NCBI GenBank assembly: GCA_963932465.1
Contig: OZ010799.1
Coordinates: 283,288,083 to 283,352,082, forward strand
Reading direction: 5' to 3'
Source of the DNA: Maratus speciosus
Taxonomy: Eukaryota; Arthropoda; Arachnida; Araneae; Salticidae
Length of the DNA stretch: 64,000 nucleotides
The notes under the pieces are model-generated. The model ran no database searches and was not told the DNA's origin. It saw nothing but the letters and a program-made list of their open reading frames with translations. Positions 12,124 through 23,625 of this stretch are shown here, piece by piece; position 1 is the stretch's first letter; each line of letters begins with the position of its first letter. The position numbers and the translations under genes were made by a program.

Positions 12124-12660
12124 TATGAAACTCCCCTTTTTTTTATGAATCGCCGTCTCATTTATTGGTATTTCTTAATATTTATCCTTTTACTTTTATT
12201 GTATGTTTAATAAATTTTTTGGCAGTTGTGAGCGAGATTTTACCTGCATTTGTAACAAATTTTTCAAGATTGCAGAAAAACTTCGTTTTTAAATCTTTAT
12301 GTTACTTATAAATCCATGTTTTTACATCATTTTCTGTTTTTTTTGTGCAAATCATTGATTTATAAATAACATAAAGATTTAGAAATTGTGTTTTTCGATC
12401 ACCTTGAAAAGATTTTTGGCACATTTTATTTCGCCAAGTGGCACAGGATGTGGAACTCATCCCTGAATTTTGTCAAAGAAACATGAGAGGTGTAATTCGT
12501 CAAAAAGGCGCAGAAAAAATGTTAATTTTGCAACAAATCCCGATAAAAACACTCATTTCATGAAAGGTTTGTGGAAAAAACAGTCATTTTGTCAAAAGGC
12601 TGCGAAAAAAACATGAATTTCATCAAAGATGTGCAGAAAAAACGAGAATTTCACCATAAA
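12029..12660 (+). repeat. ~0.6-kb tandem duplication, first copy
   Basis: Starts CATTAAATTATTGATT and is repeated at 12661 with the same order of landmarks: a T-tract (12089-12122 here), AATCGCCGTCTCATTTATTG, GTTGTGAGCGAGATTTTACC, a long imperfect hairpin (about 12250-12412), GCCAAGTGGCAC, then several degenerate ~33-bp units. No coding capacity. Confidence 0.85.
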
Positions 12661-13041
12661 CATTAAATTATTGATTTTTTTTTGTTTGTAAATTTTAACT
12701 GATTGTTTGTTTTTTGTGTAAGTATTTTTAACTTTTTTTATATATATATTTTTTTTGTATGAGACCCCCTTTTTTCTGAATCGCCGTCTCATTTATTGGT
12801 ATTTATTTATATTTATCTTTTTATTTTATATTTAATAAGTTTTTTGGTAGTTGTGAGCGAGATTTTACCGGCATTCGTAAAAAATTTTTCAAGATGGAAG
12901 AAAAACATCATTTTTAAATCTTTATGTTATTTATAAATCCATGTTTTTACATCATTTTCTATTTTTTGGGCAAAATCATTGATTTATAAATAACAAAGAT
13001 TTAAAAATGATGTTTCTCCGCCATCTTGAAAAGATTTTGAA

Positions 13042-13082
<41 letters not shown>

Positions 13083-13270
13083 CAAGTGGCACTCTTTTCT
13101 GAATTTTGTCAAAGAAACGCGAGAGATGTAATTCGTCAAAAGGGCGCAGAAAAAAAGCGAATTTTTCAACAAATCCCGTTAAAGACACTCATTTCGTCAA
13201 AAGGCTGCGAAAAAAACACGAATTTCATCAAAGATGTGCAGGAAAAATGAGAATTTTGCCATAGGGTTGT
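12661..13270 (+). repeat. ~0.6-kb tandem duplication, second copy
   Basis: Direct copy of 12029-12660. Its hairpin spans about 12882-13038: TTTTTCAAGATGG and AAATCTTTATGTTATTTATA are matched by their reverse complements across a ~40-base loop region. A 37-base poly-T occupies 13044-13080. The minus-strand frames at 12592-13188 are Lys-rich products of these T-tracts. Confidence 0.85.
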
Positions 13271-13656
13271 TGGAAAAAGCTCTTTTTTTCCCGCATGCGG
13301 TGGTTCATATTTTCTTCATTTGAAGGTTGACTTTTACAAACACAATTTTTTGTATGCTTTTGAGGACTTGTCACTATCTGAATAATCATGCATATCAGTC
13401 ACCTGTTTAATTGAGTCTGACTTAATGTTTTAAACTTAAAATAACACTTTCCCGTCATTTTTGACGGGGCCATATGCTAGTCTTAGATAATTACCGACAA
13501 TTCTTTCGAAAATCAATACTTCTGTGATGATAGGTACCTTCAGCGCCTTTGAACTCATTTGCTAAACACACGCAAATCGAAATTTGTGAATATGCGATTT
13601 TATCAAAAACTATATGACCTAGGGTAATCACTACAGTTTTCCTGCAAGGTATAAAT

Positions 13657-13822
13657 CATGGATGAGATTTCCGCGTTTTTGTACACCAGTATTTTGTTAG
13701 AGAAAATGATATCTCATTTAATCGGAACACTCATGCGATTTAAGAGATCATGCGATTTTAAGATTAATTTCATTTTCTCTAACAATAAACCGGTGTGCAA
13801 AAACGCGGAAATCTCTTCCCTA
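13657..13822. mobile_element. hAT-like MITE with exact 8-bp target duplication
   Basis: The 8-bp word GTATAAAT occurs directly on both sides (13649-13656 and 13823-13830). Termini are CATGGATGAGATTTCCGCG and, on the other strand, TAGGGAAGAGATTTCCGCG. The inner arms (13664-13709 and 13770-13815) match at about 42 of 46 positions. The 8-bp duplication and (C/T)A-GG-type ends point to the hAT superfamily. The interior resembles that of the TTAA-flanked element at 39538-39766. Confidence 0.85.
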
Positions 13823-13830
13823 GTATAAAT

Positions 13831-15217
13831 TTACTTCTACTACCCTCAATTTTTTCATAATTTTAATTTCAGTAGATTCGAAAATAGAGGTTGGGGAATA
13901 TATTTTTGTATTACATTTTCGACGATATCTCTAAAAATATAATACCTAAAACTAAGAGAAATGTGACTTTGAGTTCGGCATTAAGAAAGTTTCACACCAT
14001 ATCCCACATAATATGCAAAGAAAAGATTTTTTTTTTTCGATTAACTTAATTAGCCCCACTACATTTTTCCTACATATATTTCTGAATGGGTAATAATCTA
14101 TAAATATGTGGGTCAATAACCTTTATTACTTTAGCCAGTTGGAAGTCTCCACGTTCCATAGTTTACGAGTAAAATGGCTGTGGCAGACGGACATACAGAC
14201 ATAGAAGTGATTTTATAATGGTTCCGTTTTTACTTTTTATGTATGGAACCTTAAGAAAAGATACATAATGATGTATGATGATTTGCTAAATTCATCATCA
14301 TGATATGCATGCTTTGATACTGTAATTATATCCTTAATATTGTGTCCTACAGAATTTAAAATGTCAATTCTGATTTCACACAGTTTATTATTATCTGAAA
14401 TCTTATCGCTGTCTTATTGGGTTTCAGGTGCCTTGATATCACTTTATGATATTATTTATCAATTTTCTGAACTTATATTTATAAAATAATGGTAACTGAA
14501 TGTAAAAATATCGTAATATTTTCTGATTTTTTTAAAGCACAGATTTGTCTCGCTTCTTAAACTACATTAAAAAAAATGAAAAGCGGAAAAAAAGTTTTTT
14601 TTTTCTAATAAAACAAGTTCAACAAATCATTTAAACATATTAAGAAAAATATTTAAATTTTAAAAATATCTTTTAACTTTAATTTTATCACGTCCGTTTT
14701 CAATTATTTTTTGCAGCATGTATTATTTTCAATATCGCTCACTCTCAAGAAAATGAACCAACTAGGTATTTCTTTCTACAGGAAAACCGCCAAAAATGTA
14801 GTTCTCTGGAAAACCATTCGATTACGCGATATGTCATTTAAAACATATAAAGTGTAAAGATCGCTAACGCACATGAAGTGCATAACATTAACGTATATAA
14901 AGCGTAAAAGAAGGTAGATTACACTACATATCACTTAAAACATATGTAATGCCCTTTTAAGATATAAAACATTTTTTTATTGTTAGTTTAAGAAATAATT
15001 TAAAGATACAGAGAACAAAATTTTAATTTTAATATTTACTTTTAAATGCCAATTTTGGTGCCTTTTTTATTTTGTCTAGTATATATTATTTCAATCTCGC
15101 AGAAATAGACGGACGTTGCCCGTGATTTTAAGAACGTTCTTAGAAAAATCCATTATAAAATGAATCAAGCTACGTACAAGCTAATCCACGGCAATATACT
15201 TTTTTCTCTTTAGTACA
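13831..15217. other. Non-coding, repeat-like sequence
   Basis: No gene recognised. The 14150-14250 part contains GACGGACATACAGACA, also seen in similar form near 865 and 50490, which suggests fragments of one dispersed repeat. The rest is AT-rich. Confidence 0.4.
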
Positions 15218-15221
15218 CACT

Positions 15222-15255
<34 letters not shown>

Positions 15256-15525
15256 ACCTGATTTCCTGTAGGAATCGGAAAAATAGTTGCCCTTATCGTA
15301 CCGGAAAAATTTCCGACCCAGCTCGGAAAAAAAATCAGTAAAATCGGAATGAAATCCTTAAAATTGGAATAAAATCCGTAAAGTACCGTTTTAATGCATG
15401 TTTCCTTTTTTTTTTTTTTTTTTTCACGGATTTTATTCCGAGCTGGGTCGGAAAATTTTCCGGTAAGATAAGGGCAATTATTTTTCCGATTCCTACAGGA
15501 ATAATGTTCGGATTTTTTTACAGTG
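15218..15525. mobile_element. Foldback MITE with CACTGT ends
   Basis: Ends CACTGT and ACAGTG bracket two long inverted arms (about 15254-15330 and 15437-15510). These share GATTCCTACAGGA, CGGTAAGATAAGGGCAA-like and CGAGCTGGGTCGGAAA blocks in opposite orientation. Poly-A (15226-15253) and poly-T (15406-15424) tracts lie in the arms and centre. No target duplication is clear; superfamily unknown. Confidence 0.75.
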
Positions 15526-15895
15526 CATGAATCGATGTCGAAAATGATTAAATATATATATGTATTGAAAACGTGTAAAAAATTTTGCTTTTATACTACC
15601 ATAAAAAAAAACTTCCAAGCCTAACTAAATATAGTTTTCATTTTTGAAAGAAAAAATGGATAGATAAATGAAAATTCATGTTTTTGAAATGAAAAGCAAT
15701 TCATGAAATCACTTTCTCTTGCATAAGCCATACATTAACCATATATTATTTTTAACTATGACGTCGTATTTACATACTTTCTGTGCTAAGTTATATTTTT
15801 GCTTCTTCTATCATTTACAAATATTTTAAAATGTCCATTTTATTTCAATTATGACGCCATATTCATCTGCTTTTTATATTAAATTATATTTATAT

Positions 15896-16041
15896 TCCTT
15901 GTATTATTGATAAATATTACTTAGAGAATGCTTAAAATTTTAAATTACCATAATTTTTATTTTATCACTTTTTTGTAAAACTGAATTTTTGGTTTTAATG
16001 TTAATTTAAAACAAAGATTATGTCGCTCATTCGCATAAAAA
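15896..16041. repeat. Left arm of long-distance inverted repeat
   Basis: This ~146-bp segment is the near-perfect reverse complement of 18536-18680. Shared blocks include AAAGATTATGTCGCTCAT and AACATTAAAACCAAAAA-type sequence. The two arms bracket the Tc1-like element at 16479-18003. Confidence 0.8.
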
Positions 16042-16478
16042 GTTAAGCAACTCCAGAATACAGGACATACTCATTTTACAGGACATTCAAAAGAAGACTG
16101 GAAGGCAGCAGTGGTTCCGAAAGGAACAAATAAATATTTACAATTTTTAAACAGGAATTATGTACCTCAGTAAGATTGATTTTACAAGAAATGTCTAATT
16201 ATGTAAATATTTTTAATTTCGAAATGAAATTTTTTGGGAGAAAATGCATATCTATATATATATATATATTTTTTTTTTGTATCCGGAAAAAGTTCCTCTA
16301 AGGCTTCTGGTTCACCAGATAACTGCATGTTTCATGTAGCTCCACATTCCATTTTAAATCGATAGGGTTACGAGATGATACAATTTTCCTTAAGTTGTAC
16401 GGTTAAACCTTTCGAGTACGACAGTTTCTTCCGGCATTTTTTTCAAACATACCTGACTTTTAAGACGAAGAAGATATA

Positions 16479-18003
16479 TACTGGTGAAAACAATTAAAGG
16501 GACAAACGTTTTTTAAAAAAAACAAAACAAAATAAGTTATCCCCATACGCAAATAAGATATCAGATGATAGTTAAGCTCCTCGCGGACACACCTGCCACG
16601 CAGTGGTCTGTGTCGTCATAAGGCAGTGGCGCTGTGATCGATTTTGTGCAGAGGTACCTCATTTGACAGCCGAAGCTTGTAGCGTAAGGACGTTTTGAAA
16701 CATCGTAGCATAACCCAATCCTTGTTTTTTTAATTTTTTTATTTACCCATTGTTAGTATGACTAGTTGTCATCATCTAGATGATGCCACAAGATGGCGTA
16801 TTGTTGGAAGACTCGAGGCCGGCCAATCACAGGCTACCTGTTGTAATGACCTCGATGTTTCGAGAAATGTGGTGTCCACTCTGTGGAAACAGTTCAGTGA
16901 GACAAGAACAGTGGTCCGCCGACGTGGTCAAGGCCACAAAAGAGCAACAACGCCGGCTGAAGATCGTTATTTAAGACTTCTAGCCAAAAGGGATAGGTCC
17001 GCGACAGCGACACAACTGTCTTGTTACCTGTATAATGCAACAGGAACTTCCATTTCACGAATAACAGTCACCCAGAAACTTAATGCAGGCGGCCTGTATG
17101 CCAGGTGCCCTGTAGTCTGCATCCCTTTGACTGTGAACCACAAAAACGCCGTCTAACATGGTGCCGAGAATACCTCTCCTGGACAGAGGATAGTTGGGGG
17201 CGGGTTCTCTTCAGTGATGAGTCGCTATTAAGTCTGGACGGTGACTCGAGACGTGTACTCTTCTGGAGAGAACCCGGGAGTCGATATCGACCCTCTAAGA
17301 ATGTCGAAAAGGATCACTATGTTACAGGTGGCCTGATGGTCTGGGTAGGTATCATGGCAGATGGGCATACCGACCTTCATGGGTTTGATAGAGGTACTCT
17401 GACAGGTTAGCGGTACAGGGACGAGATCCTTGCACCCTATGTGAGACTTTTCCACGGGGCATATGAACCAAATTTTGTCGTTATGGACGATAACGCCCGT
17501 CCATATAGGGAACAGTTGGTGAGCGAATATCTCTAATCGGAGGATGTTCAACGAATGGAGTGCCCTGCGTTGTCAAATGACCTTAATCCTACCAAACACG
17601 TATGGGACGTCCTTGGACCATCAATTGCAGCTCGAACACCAGCTCCAATGGCCATCGATGAGCCCTATTGTGCCTTGGTGCAAGAGTGGGTGCAGTTGCA
17701 ACAGGGATTGATAAGGACCCTGGTAAACAGTATAAAACGCCGATGCGAGAGTTGTGTAGCTGTTACAGGCCATCATACACGCTATTAGACATGTTTTTCT
17801 CTGACTGACAGGGTGTCGGTCAGCTGCTGTGCTGGACACGTGACCAGTTTCCTTATTTAGGGTGCAGGTTGTGCCCATTTTTCTATTCCCATATATTGAT
17901 CTTATATCGAATGATATTTTGGCCAAGTTTGGTTTTATTTGCTTTGTTAGTTTTTGTTTAATTGCAAAAAGAACATTTGTCCCTTTAATTGTTTTCACCA
18001 GTG
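16479..18003 (+). mobile_element. Tc1-like DNA transposon, structurally complete, inactive
   Basis: Inverted ends ACTGGTGAAAACAATTAAAG (left, 16480) and its reverse complement on the right (ending 18002) are flanked by TA (16477-16478 and 18004-18005). The length of 1,525 bp is normal for a Tc1-like element. It carries one transposase gene on the plus strand, broken by a frameshift, two stops and a catalytic substitution. Confidence 0.9.
16758..17788 (+). pseudogene. Tc1-like transposase pseudogene, catalytic Glu replaced
   Basis: Tc1-like transposases excise and insert their element at TA sites with a DD34E catalytic domain. The ATG at 16758 starts MTSCHHLDDATRWRIVG, an N-terminal helix-turn-helix region (16758-17156) with DVSRNVVSTLWKQF. 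The frame then shifts within 17105-17156 and continues in a second frame: WGRVLFSDESLLSLDGD holds the first catalytic Asp (about 17216), VVMDDNARPYRE holds the second (about 17485), and DLNPTKHVWDVLG is the third site. In-frame stops occur at 17408-17410 (TAG) and 17534-17536 (TAA). At 17594-17596 the codon is AAA (Lys), where the family has Glu (NPIEHxWD). The C-terminus ends at TAG after HHTRY. The copy cannot make active transposase. Confidence 0.9.
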
Positions 18004-18535
18004 TAGAAAAGATTGAATACATTGATCTCTTCACACGATAGTTATCTTCCTTCTGTAGTAGTAAAGTGACATATAGAGTAATGTATCAGTTTTCCGGATA
18101 TTTACATTTCTGACATGTTTCTCTTGCAAGAAGTACCGGAGTCAGGCATATTAGTACAGTAATACGCAAATTAAAGCTCTGGAGTTGTGTCACTTTTCTT
18201 GAGATTGAGCGATCTCTATATAAATAAAAGGCTAAGGTACGTGGCGGCAAAAAAGCGGCTTTTGCCTCTTTTACCGATGACAACGAGAGGTTTATGACAG
18301 TAACAAGTATGACCAAATGTCTAAAATTAAGAAAACTACTCAAGATATCGATTTGAAAGTTTCGCAGCAAATGTAGATTTATTTTTTTTTTTTACATTAC
18401 AATATCCCATAAAAAAAAAATCAGGCGGTGTTTTTGCTTAAATTGTTCAAAAAAACAAACGGCGACAGTAAAACATTTCGGAAAATGAAACCGGACATGG
18501 AAAAACATTCATTTTCAAATATTTCATGACTAATT
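18004..18535. other. Non-coding spacer
   Basis: Between the Tc1-like element and the right arm of the long-distance inverted repeat. No gene recognised; the minus-strand frame at 18086-18370 has no identifiable motif. Confidence 0.35.
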
Positions 18536-18680
18536 CAAAACTTTTTATGCGGATGAGCGACATAATCTTTGTTTTAAACTAACATTAAAACCAAAAATTT
18601 AGTTTTACAAAAAAATGATAAAATAAAAATTAAGGTAATTTAAAATTTTAAGCATTCTCTAGCATTCTCTAAGTATTCTC
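18536..18680. repeat. Right arm of long-distance inverted repeat
   Basis: Reverse complement of 15896-16041. It begins at AACTTTTTATGCGGATGAGCG and ends in the region of AGCATTCTCTAAGTA, where a short word (AGCATTCTCT) is duplicated. Confidence 0.8.
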
Positions 18681-19604
18681 TTAATATATAATAAAAATTT
18701 AAGAATGTAATAATTTTACTATACTTGTAGAGCATGATGATGTACAAGCTTCTTTTCTATGAGTTTCAACAACTCACAAAATAGAAAGTATATAACTGAT
18801 AATAAAGTTTTAATACAAACGTCGATTCTTTATACAGAAATTTCTGTTAAAGTTCAATGAATTTTCTTACTAATCTTTAACTACCGTATTTTTGTGTTCA
18901 ATATTTATTATTTAAAAGTAAATAATGATATATTAAACCATTAAATTTGTTTTTTTTTACGTTTGTGTTTTAGTATTGAACATTTTAAAACATCTTGCAT
19001 TTAAAATATATGAATTAAAGATATAATTTGACTGTGTTTTAATTAAATTAAAATTTACGTCTACAATTTTTCATTAATGTACATCAGAAAAGAAATCTAT
19101 TCTCTTTATATATAAAAGAAATCTTCGAAATAGTAATCAGAGACAAATATATTTTAATTATTTTTAGCGCAGGATATCATTATACAGAAAATCTAATTAT
19201 GGATAATAATGAAGAAAATTTAATTATATCTAATTATACGGAAAATCTTTAAACTCTCATCACTTACGCACAAAAAATCAATTTGTTATTCTGAATTCAT
19301 TTAAATAAAAGTCATTAACTTAATTGGAAATTTTAATGAATTTAGAGTTTTAATCGATCGGATAAAATAATACTTATTGCCACTTTAGTAACTAAAGTTT
19401 GTATACTCAGCGGTACATTTAACGTGTTTTAAAAATTTTGAAAAATACATGTGTGAATTTATAATTATTATTTTTACAAATTTATAAAATAATTAATCAT
19501 TTTAATAGTTGCCATAATATAGATGTATTTTTTATTTATTTGTTCATATTCGAAATTTGAATAAATTTGTGTAGTAAAAAGAATGGGTATTTAAGTATAA
19601 AAAA
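18681..19604. other. AT-rich non-coding stretch
   Basis: Very A+T-rich; no gene, RNA or clear repeat seen. Confidence 0.35.
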
Positions 19605-19867
19605 ATAATTTAGATTAGTGTGTTATGTGTATATTTCGAAATATTTCCGTACAATTGTGCTAACCGTGGATAATAGATGTGAAATTTATTACAAATGTAA
19701 TGGATTTTTTTTTTCTGTTTTTATGTTCTAGAAAAAAAAAAAATATTTTTTTTTTCTTTCTTAAACATTTCTATTAGAAATTGCTATTAGACACCACATC
19801 TGTTAAACTTACTTAAATTAAAGAATATACTAGTGTTAAAAATATCATTATTAATTCTATATTATCA

Positions 19868-21157
19868 GGTAACAAAAAAGAAAAAAAAATCTGTCGTTTT
19901 TATGAAACGGCAAACATTAAAGTATGTTATATGTAATGGATAATAGATAGCGCTACAATTCTCGAAATATGTAATTCAAGATGTAATGCAGCCATCGTAT
20001 ATAAAGACAATTGGAAAGGTTACCTCGTAACAGTAAATAAACGGTCGTGAACAGGAGTACTCCAAACTGTCTAATTCGTGCTTGTATGTTGTATGAGTTT
20101 AACTTTGGAACAAATGCTGTGCGCACCGCTCAAAAAATATGCTAAACTTTCGGAGAAGGTTTTGTAAACACACATGCCACCCAAAGGTGGTTTAGGAAAT
20201 TTGCTGCCGGCGATGAGTCGCTGAAAGATGCCCCACGAGCAAGGCGGCCATATGTCATTAATAATAAAGAATTAAAGGCTGCAATCGAAGAAGATTCCTA
20301 TTAAACCTGTGAGATGTTAGCAGAAATGTTCACCGCCAGTGACGAAACTATCCATTTACATTTGCATCGTGTGAGGAAAGTGTACAAGCTAAGCAAATGG
20401 ATTAGACATCTCATCAGTTGACACCTTCCAAGAAGCTCAAGAGCCTGAACATTTGTTTGGGGTTACTGCATCGTCATGAAACAGAACCATTTGTTTCCCG
20501 TGTATGAACCTGTGATCAGAAGTGGCTGTTGTACAGTAATCCCAAAAGATCGTATAATTGGTTGTCAGCCACTGATGCTGTGCCTCTGACTACAAAATCC
20601 AAGATCCATCTGCTGAAGGTGTTACTGTGCGTATGGAGGACAGCAAATGGAATTATTCATTATGAACTGTTACCAGCTGTTCAGACGATTTCTACGAATA
20701 TCTATAGTGACCAATTCCGTCGAGTTCATCAATCACTTAAAAAAACCCAACCAGCTTTGAGGAACCGTAAAAGCGTTCTTTTCCTACAGGATAATGCTAA
20801 ACCGCAAGTCGCGCGTGTAACTTATGAGACAATTCAGACCCTTGGATGGGAACAGATTTTGCACCCTCCTTATTCCCCTGACATTAGCTCTTCTGACGAT
20901 CACCTATTTTTAAGCCTCTATAATCATCTGCGCAATCGACAGTTCAACAGTCGAGAGGATATGGCAACTGATTTGCAGAAGTTTTTCAACTCTAAAGATC
21001 TTGACATTTATAAAAATGGAATTTATAAACTTGTTTCCCGTTGGGAAAAGGTTATTGCATGTGAGGGTGGTCATTTTGATGAATAAATTATAATCTTTCC
21101 TATACATTTTGCTGTTTGTTTTCATTCACCTAAAAACGAGAGAACTTTTTTGGTTAC
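19868..21157 (+). mobile_element. mariner-like element
   Basis: Left end TAACAAAAAAG (19870) and right end CTTTTTTGGTTA (to 21156) form imperfect inverted repeats that extend to a shared CGTTTTTA-type block. The length of ~1.29 kb is typical of mariner. Edges are uncertain by a few bases because the ends have diverged. It lies within the ~320-bp tandem array. Confidence 0.8.
20088..21086 (+). pseudogene. mariner transposase pseudogene with intact catalytic half
   Basis: Mariner transposase has an N-terminal DNA-binding half and a C-terminal DD34D catalytic half. The N-terminal part is visible as LYEFNFGTNAVRTAQKIC, a stop (20143-20145), then THATQRWFRKFAAGDESL and PRARRPY. Further stops and shifts follow up to about 20500. 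From CDQKWLLYSNPKRSYNW onward the frame is open to the TAA at 21084-21086. All three Asp residues are present: first at 20514-20516, second at 20790-20792 in LQDNAKPQVA, and third at 20895-20897 in SSSDDHLF, giving exactly 34 residues between the last two. The ending YKLVSRWEKVIACEGGHF is also canonical. The broken N-terminus makes this a dead copy, but the 3' half is well kept. Confidence 0.9.
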
Positions 21158-22162
21158 TAGGGGATCTTCCCGATGCTCTTTTCGCTTCCTGCACTACTTC
21201 AATCAACTAAAACAGAATAGTTCAGTGTAAATTTGTTCCTTAATCACCAATGTTAAGAATTTGCTATTTTCTCCAATACAATTTTTCATTAAGTGTATAA
21301 TGGATGCAAAATTTATTACAAATGTTATAGAATTATTTTAATGATTTCCAAAGACAATATTTATTTTCTTTATTAAAAGTTTTCGTTATATACCCTCATT
21401 AGATTCCTCGTTAAACAACATATTAAATAATATATATATGTATATTATTGTTAAAAATAGCTTGATTGGTTTTATATTTTAACATTGCCCGATGTTCCCT
21501 TTGTGCACCATCTCAATCAACTACAACATATCAGTTCGTTGTAAACTTGTTACAAAATAACCGATTGAAATAATTTGTTGTATTCGTTCATACAGCTTTT
21601 CTAATTTGGTATAATGAATGCCAAATTTATTACAAATGTTATACAATTATTTTTGGATTTTTATTACCTTCAAATAAATATTTCGTTCTTTCATCAAACG
21701 GTTTTGTTATATATCATTCCTAGATAGCTCGTTAAACAATAAATTATATAACAAAATTTATCAGTGTTAAAAATATCATTATTAATTCCATATTTTTACT
21801 AGGTGGGATCTGCCCGACGCTCGCTTCGTGCACTACCTCAATCAACTGCAACAGATTATTGTATTGTAAATTTGTTACAAATTCACTGATGGTAAGAATT
21901 TGTTGTATTCTCTCATACAATATTTGTAATAGTGTATATTGAGTGTGAAAATTTTTACTAATTTTACTGAATTACTTTTGGATTTGTATGACCTCCAAAA
22001 AATATTTATTTTCTTTCATTAATATTTGTTATATAACATCATTAGACACCTCGTTAAACAAGACATTAAGTAAAAGAATTTACCAGTGATAAAAAATATC
22101 ATTATTCATTCTATATTTTTACTAGGGGGGAGGGGTGTCTGCACGGTGTTCTCTTCGTGCAC

Positions 22163-23336
22163 ACGACCGACTAGGTATAGCGTTTCCTCCATTAAACAGC
22201 GCATGCGTCACTGCTTGTTCGAATTCAGATCTATGTGAAGTCTGCTAGTTTGGCAATTTATCTGCAGCACTGGAGAACAGGCGCTGACTTTGTAGTCAAA
22301 AAATTATCAACAACGCTAAAATAATAAATTTTGTTACATTTTAAGTATTAAAGAAATTCATTTATTAAAAAAAAATACTTTGTAAGTCATGTGAATTAAA
22401 AAAATAATTTAATTAATAATACTGTATTTGCGACAAAAAAAAAAAACAAAAAAACAAAGCAATTGATAATAAATATTTATATTTTTTTATATATCGAGGA
22501 TAATTTTAAATGATGAAAATTTCAATGAATTAATTCTGCTAATTTTATATTTATCTCTTATTAAAGGTTTAAAAAAAAGAAAAAATATATATATAATGTA
22601 AGCTTATGAGATTTATTATTGCATTTTAATAAATGTTTACTTTAATTATTACAATACAAACAAATGAATTATTGAAATTTATTTATTTATTGAAATTTAT
22701 TTAAAATTAAATTATATTTACAAATTAAGTTTATTAATGGAATTAAATTTATTAATACAAATTAAATTCTATTTACAAATTAAGTTTATTAATTGTATTA
22801 ATTTAATAATACAAATTAAATTCTATTTACAAATTAAGCTTATTAATTGTATCAATTTATTAATACAAATTAAACTCTATTTACAAATTAAGTTTATTAA
22901 TTGTAATAAATTCATTAATGCAAATTAAATTAAATGTATTAATACAAATTAAATAAAAAAAATTTAAACTTAATTATAATATAATATAATTATCTAATTG
23001 ACAATAAAATAATTACAAAGGCAATGATAATAAAGACCGGCTGATATTTATTAACTGACTTAATAAAGATGAAAACAAAACTCCTAAAATACAAAAAAAC
23101 CCTCAACAAGGACAGAATTAATCATATAGTAATAGATTCAGAACCATAGCCAGTCCTTAAACCACTAGACGAGATCGTTCACACGAACTTTTCACCAAAG
23201 AACCATGTACCGGCTTTGCACAGTACTTTCACAAAGTGCTTGGCATTTTATCGCCAAATCAATGGCAGGAAGCAACCCAAGAATCAGTTGACGCATGCGT
23301 TGTTAAATGGAGGAAAAGCTATATCTAGCCGATCGT
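22163..23336. mobile_element. Mutator-like non-autonomous element with 9-bp target duplication
   Basis: TTCGTGCAC (9 bp) occurs directly on both sides, at 22154-22162 and 23337-23345. Removing the element restores a normal unit of the host tandem array. Inverted termini of about 48 bp begin ACGACCGACTAG (left) and, on the other strand, ACGATCGGCTAG; both continue through TTTCCTCCATT to GCGCATGCGTCA or ACGCATGCGTCA. A 9-bp duplication with long termini suits Mutator-like elements. No transposase is present; the interior is AT-rich and carries a 54-bp minisatellite. Confidence 0.8.
22700..22945 (+). repeat. 54-bp AT-rich minisatellite inside the Mutator-like element
   Basis: The word ACAAATTAAATTCTATTTAC recurs at 22757 and 22811, and with one change at 22865, giving a 54-bp period and about four to five units. 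The open frame at 22737-22928 is a repetitive Ile/Lys/Asn product of this array and not a gene. Confidence 0.9.
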
Positions 23337-23625
23337 TTCGTGCACCACCGCAATCAGCAACAACATATGATTGCATGGTAAACGTGTTACAAATTCACCG
23401 ATGGTAAGAATTTGTTGTATTATTTCATACAATTTTTCTAATAGTGTATAATGAATGTGAAATTTATTACTAATGCTATTGAATTATTTTTGGTTTTTTA
23501 TGATCTCCAAAAAAATATTTATTTTCTTTCATTAACATTTGTTACATATCATCATTAGACACCTCGTTAAACAAGACACTAAATAAAAGAATTTGCCAGT
23601 GTTAAAGATGTCATTACTATAACGA

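Larger units (their letters stand above)
19605..23625 (+). repeat. ~320-bp tandem repeat array, five units, interrupted twice
   Basis: Units share TTCGTGCACTACCTCAATCA, GTGAAATTTATTAC, a T-rich stretch, ACACCTCGTTAAACAA and a terminal AAAAATATCATTATT block. Anchors fall at about 21200, 21513, 21839 and, across an insertion, 22154/23346, giving periods near 313-326 bp. A first, 5'-incomplete unit occupies 19605-19868. A mariner element separates units 1 and 2, and a Mutator-like element splits the last unit. No coding function is visible. Confidence 0.8.

Noticed and set aside
22737..22928. 63-codon repetitive frame (LLIQIKFYLQIKFINC-type)
   Set aside because: It is the 54-bp minisatellite read in one frame; a multiple of three keeps it open.
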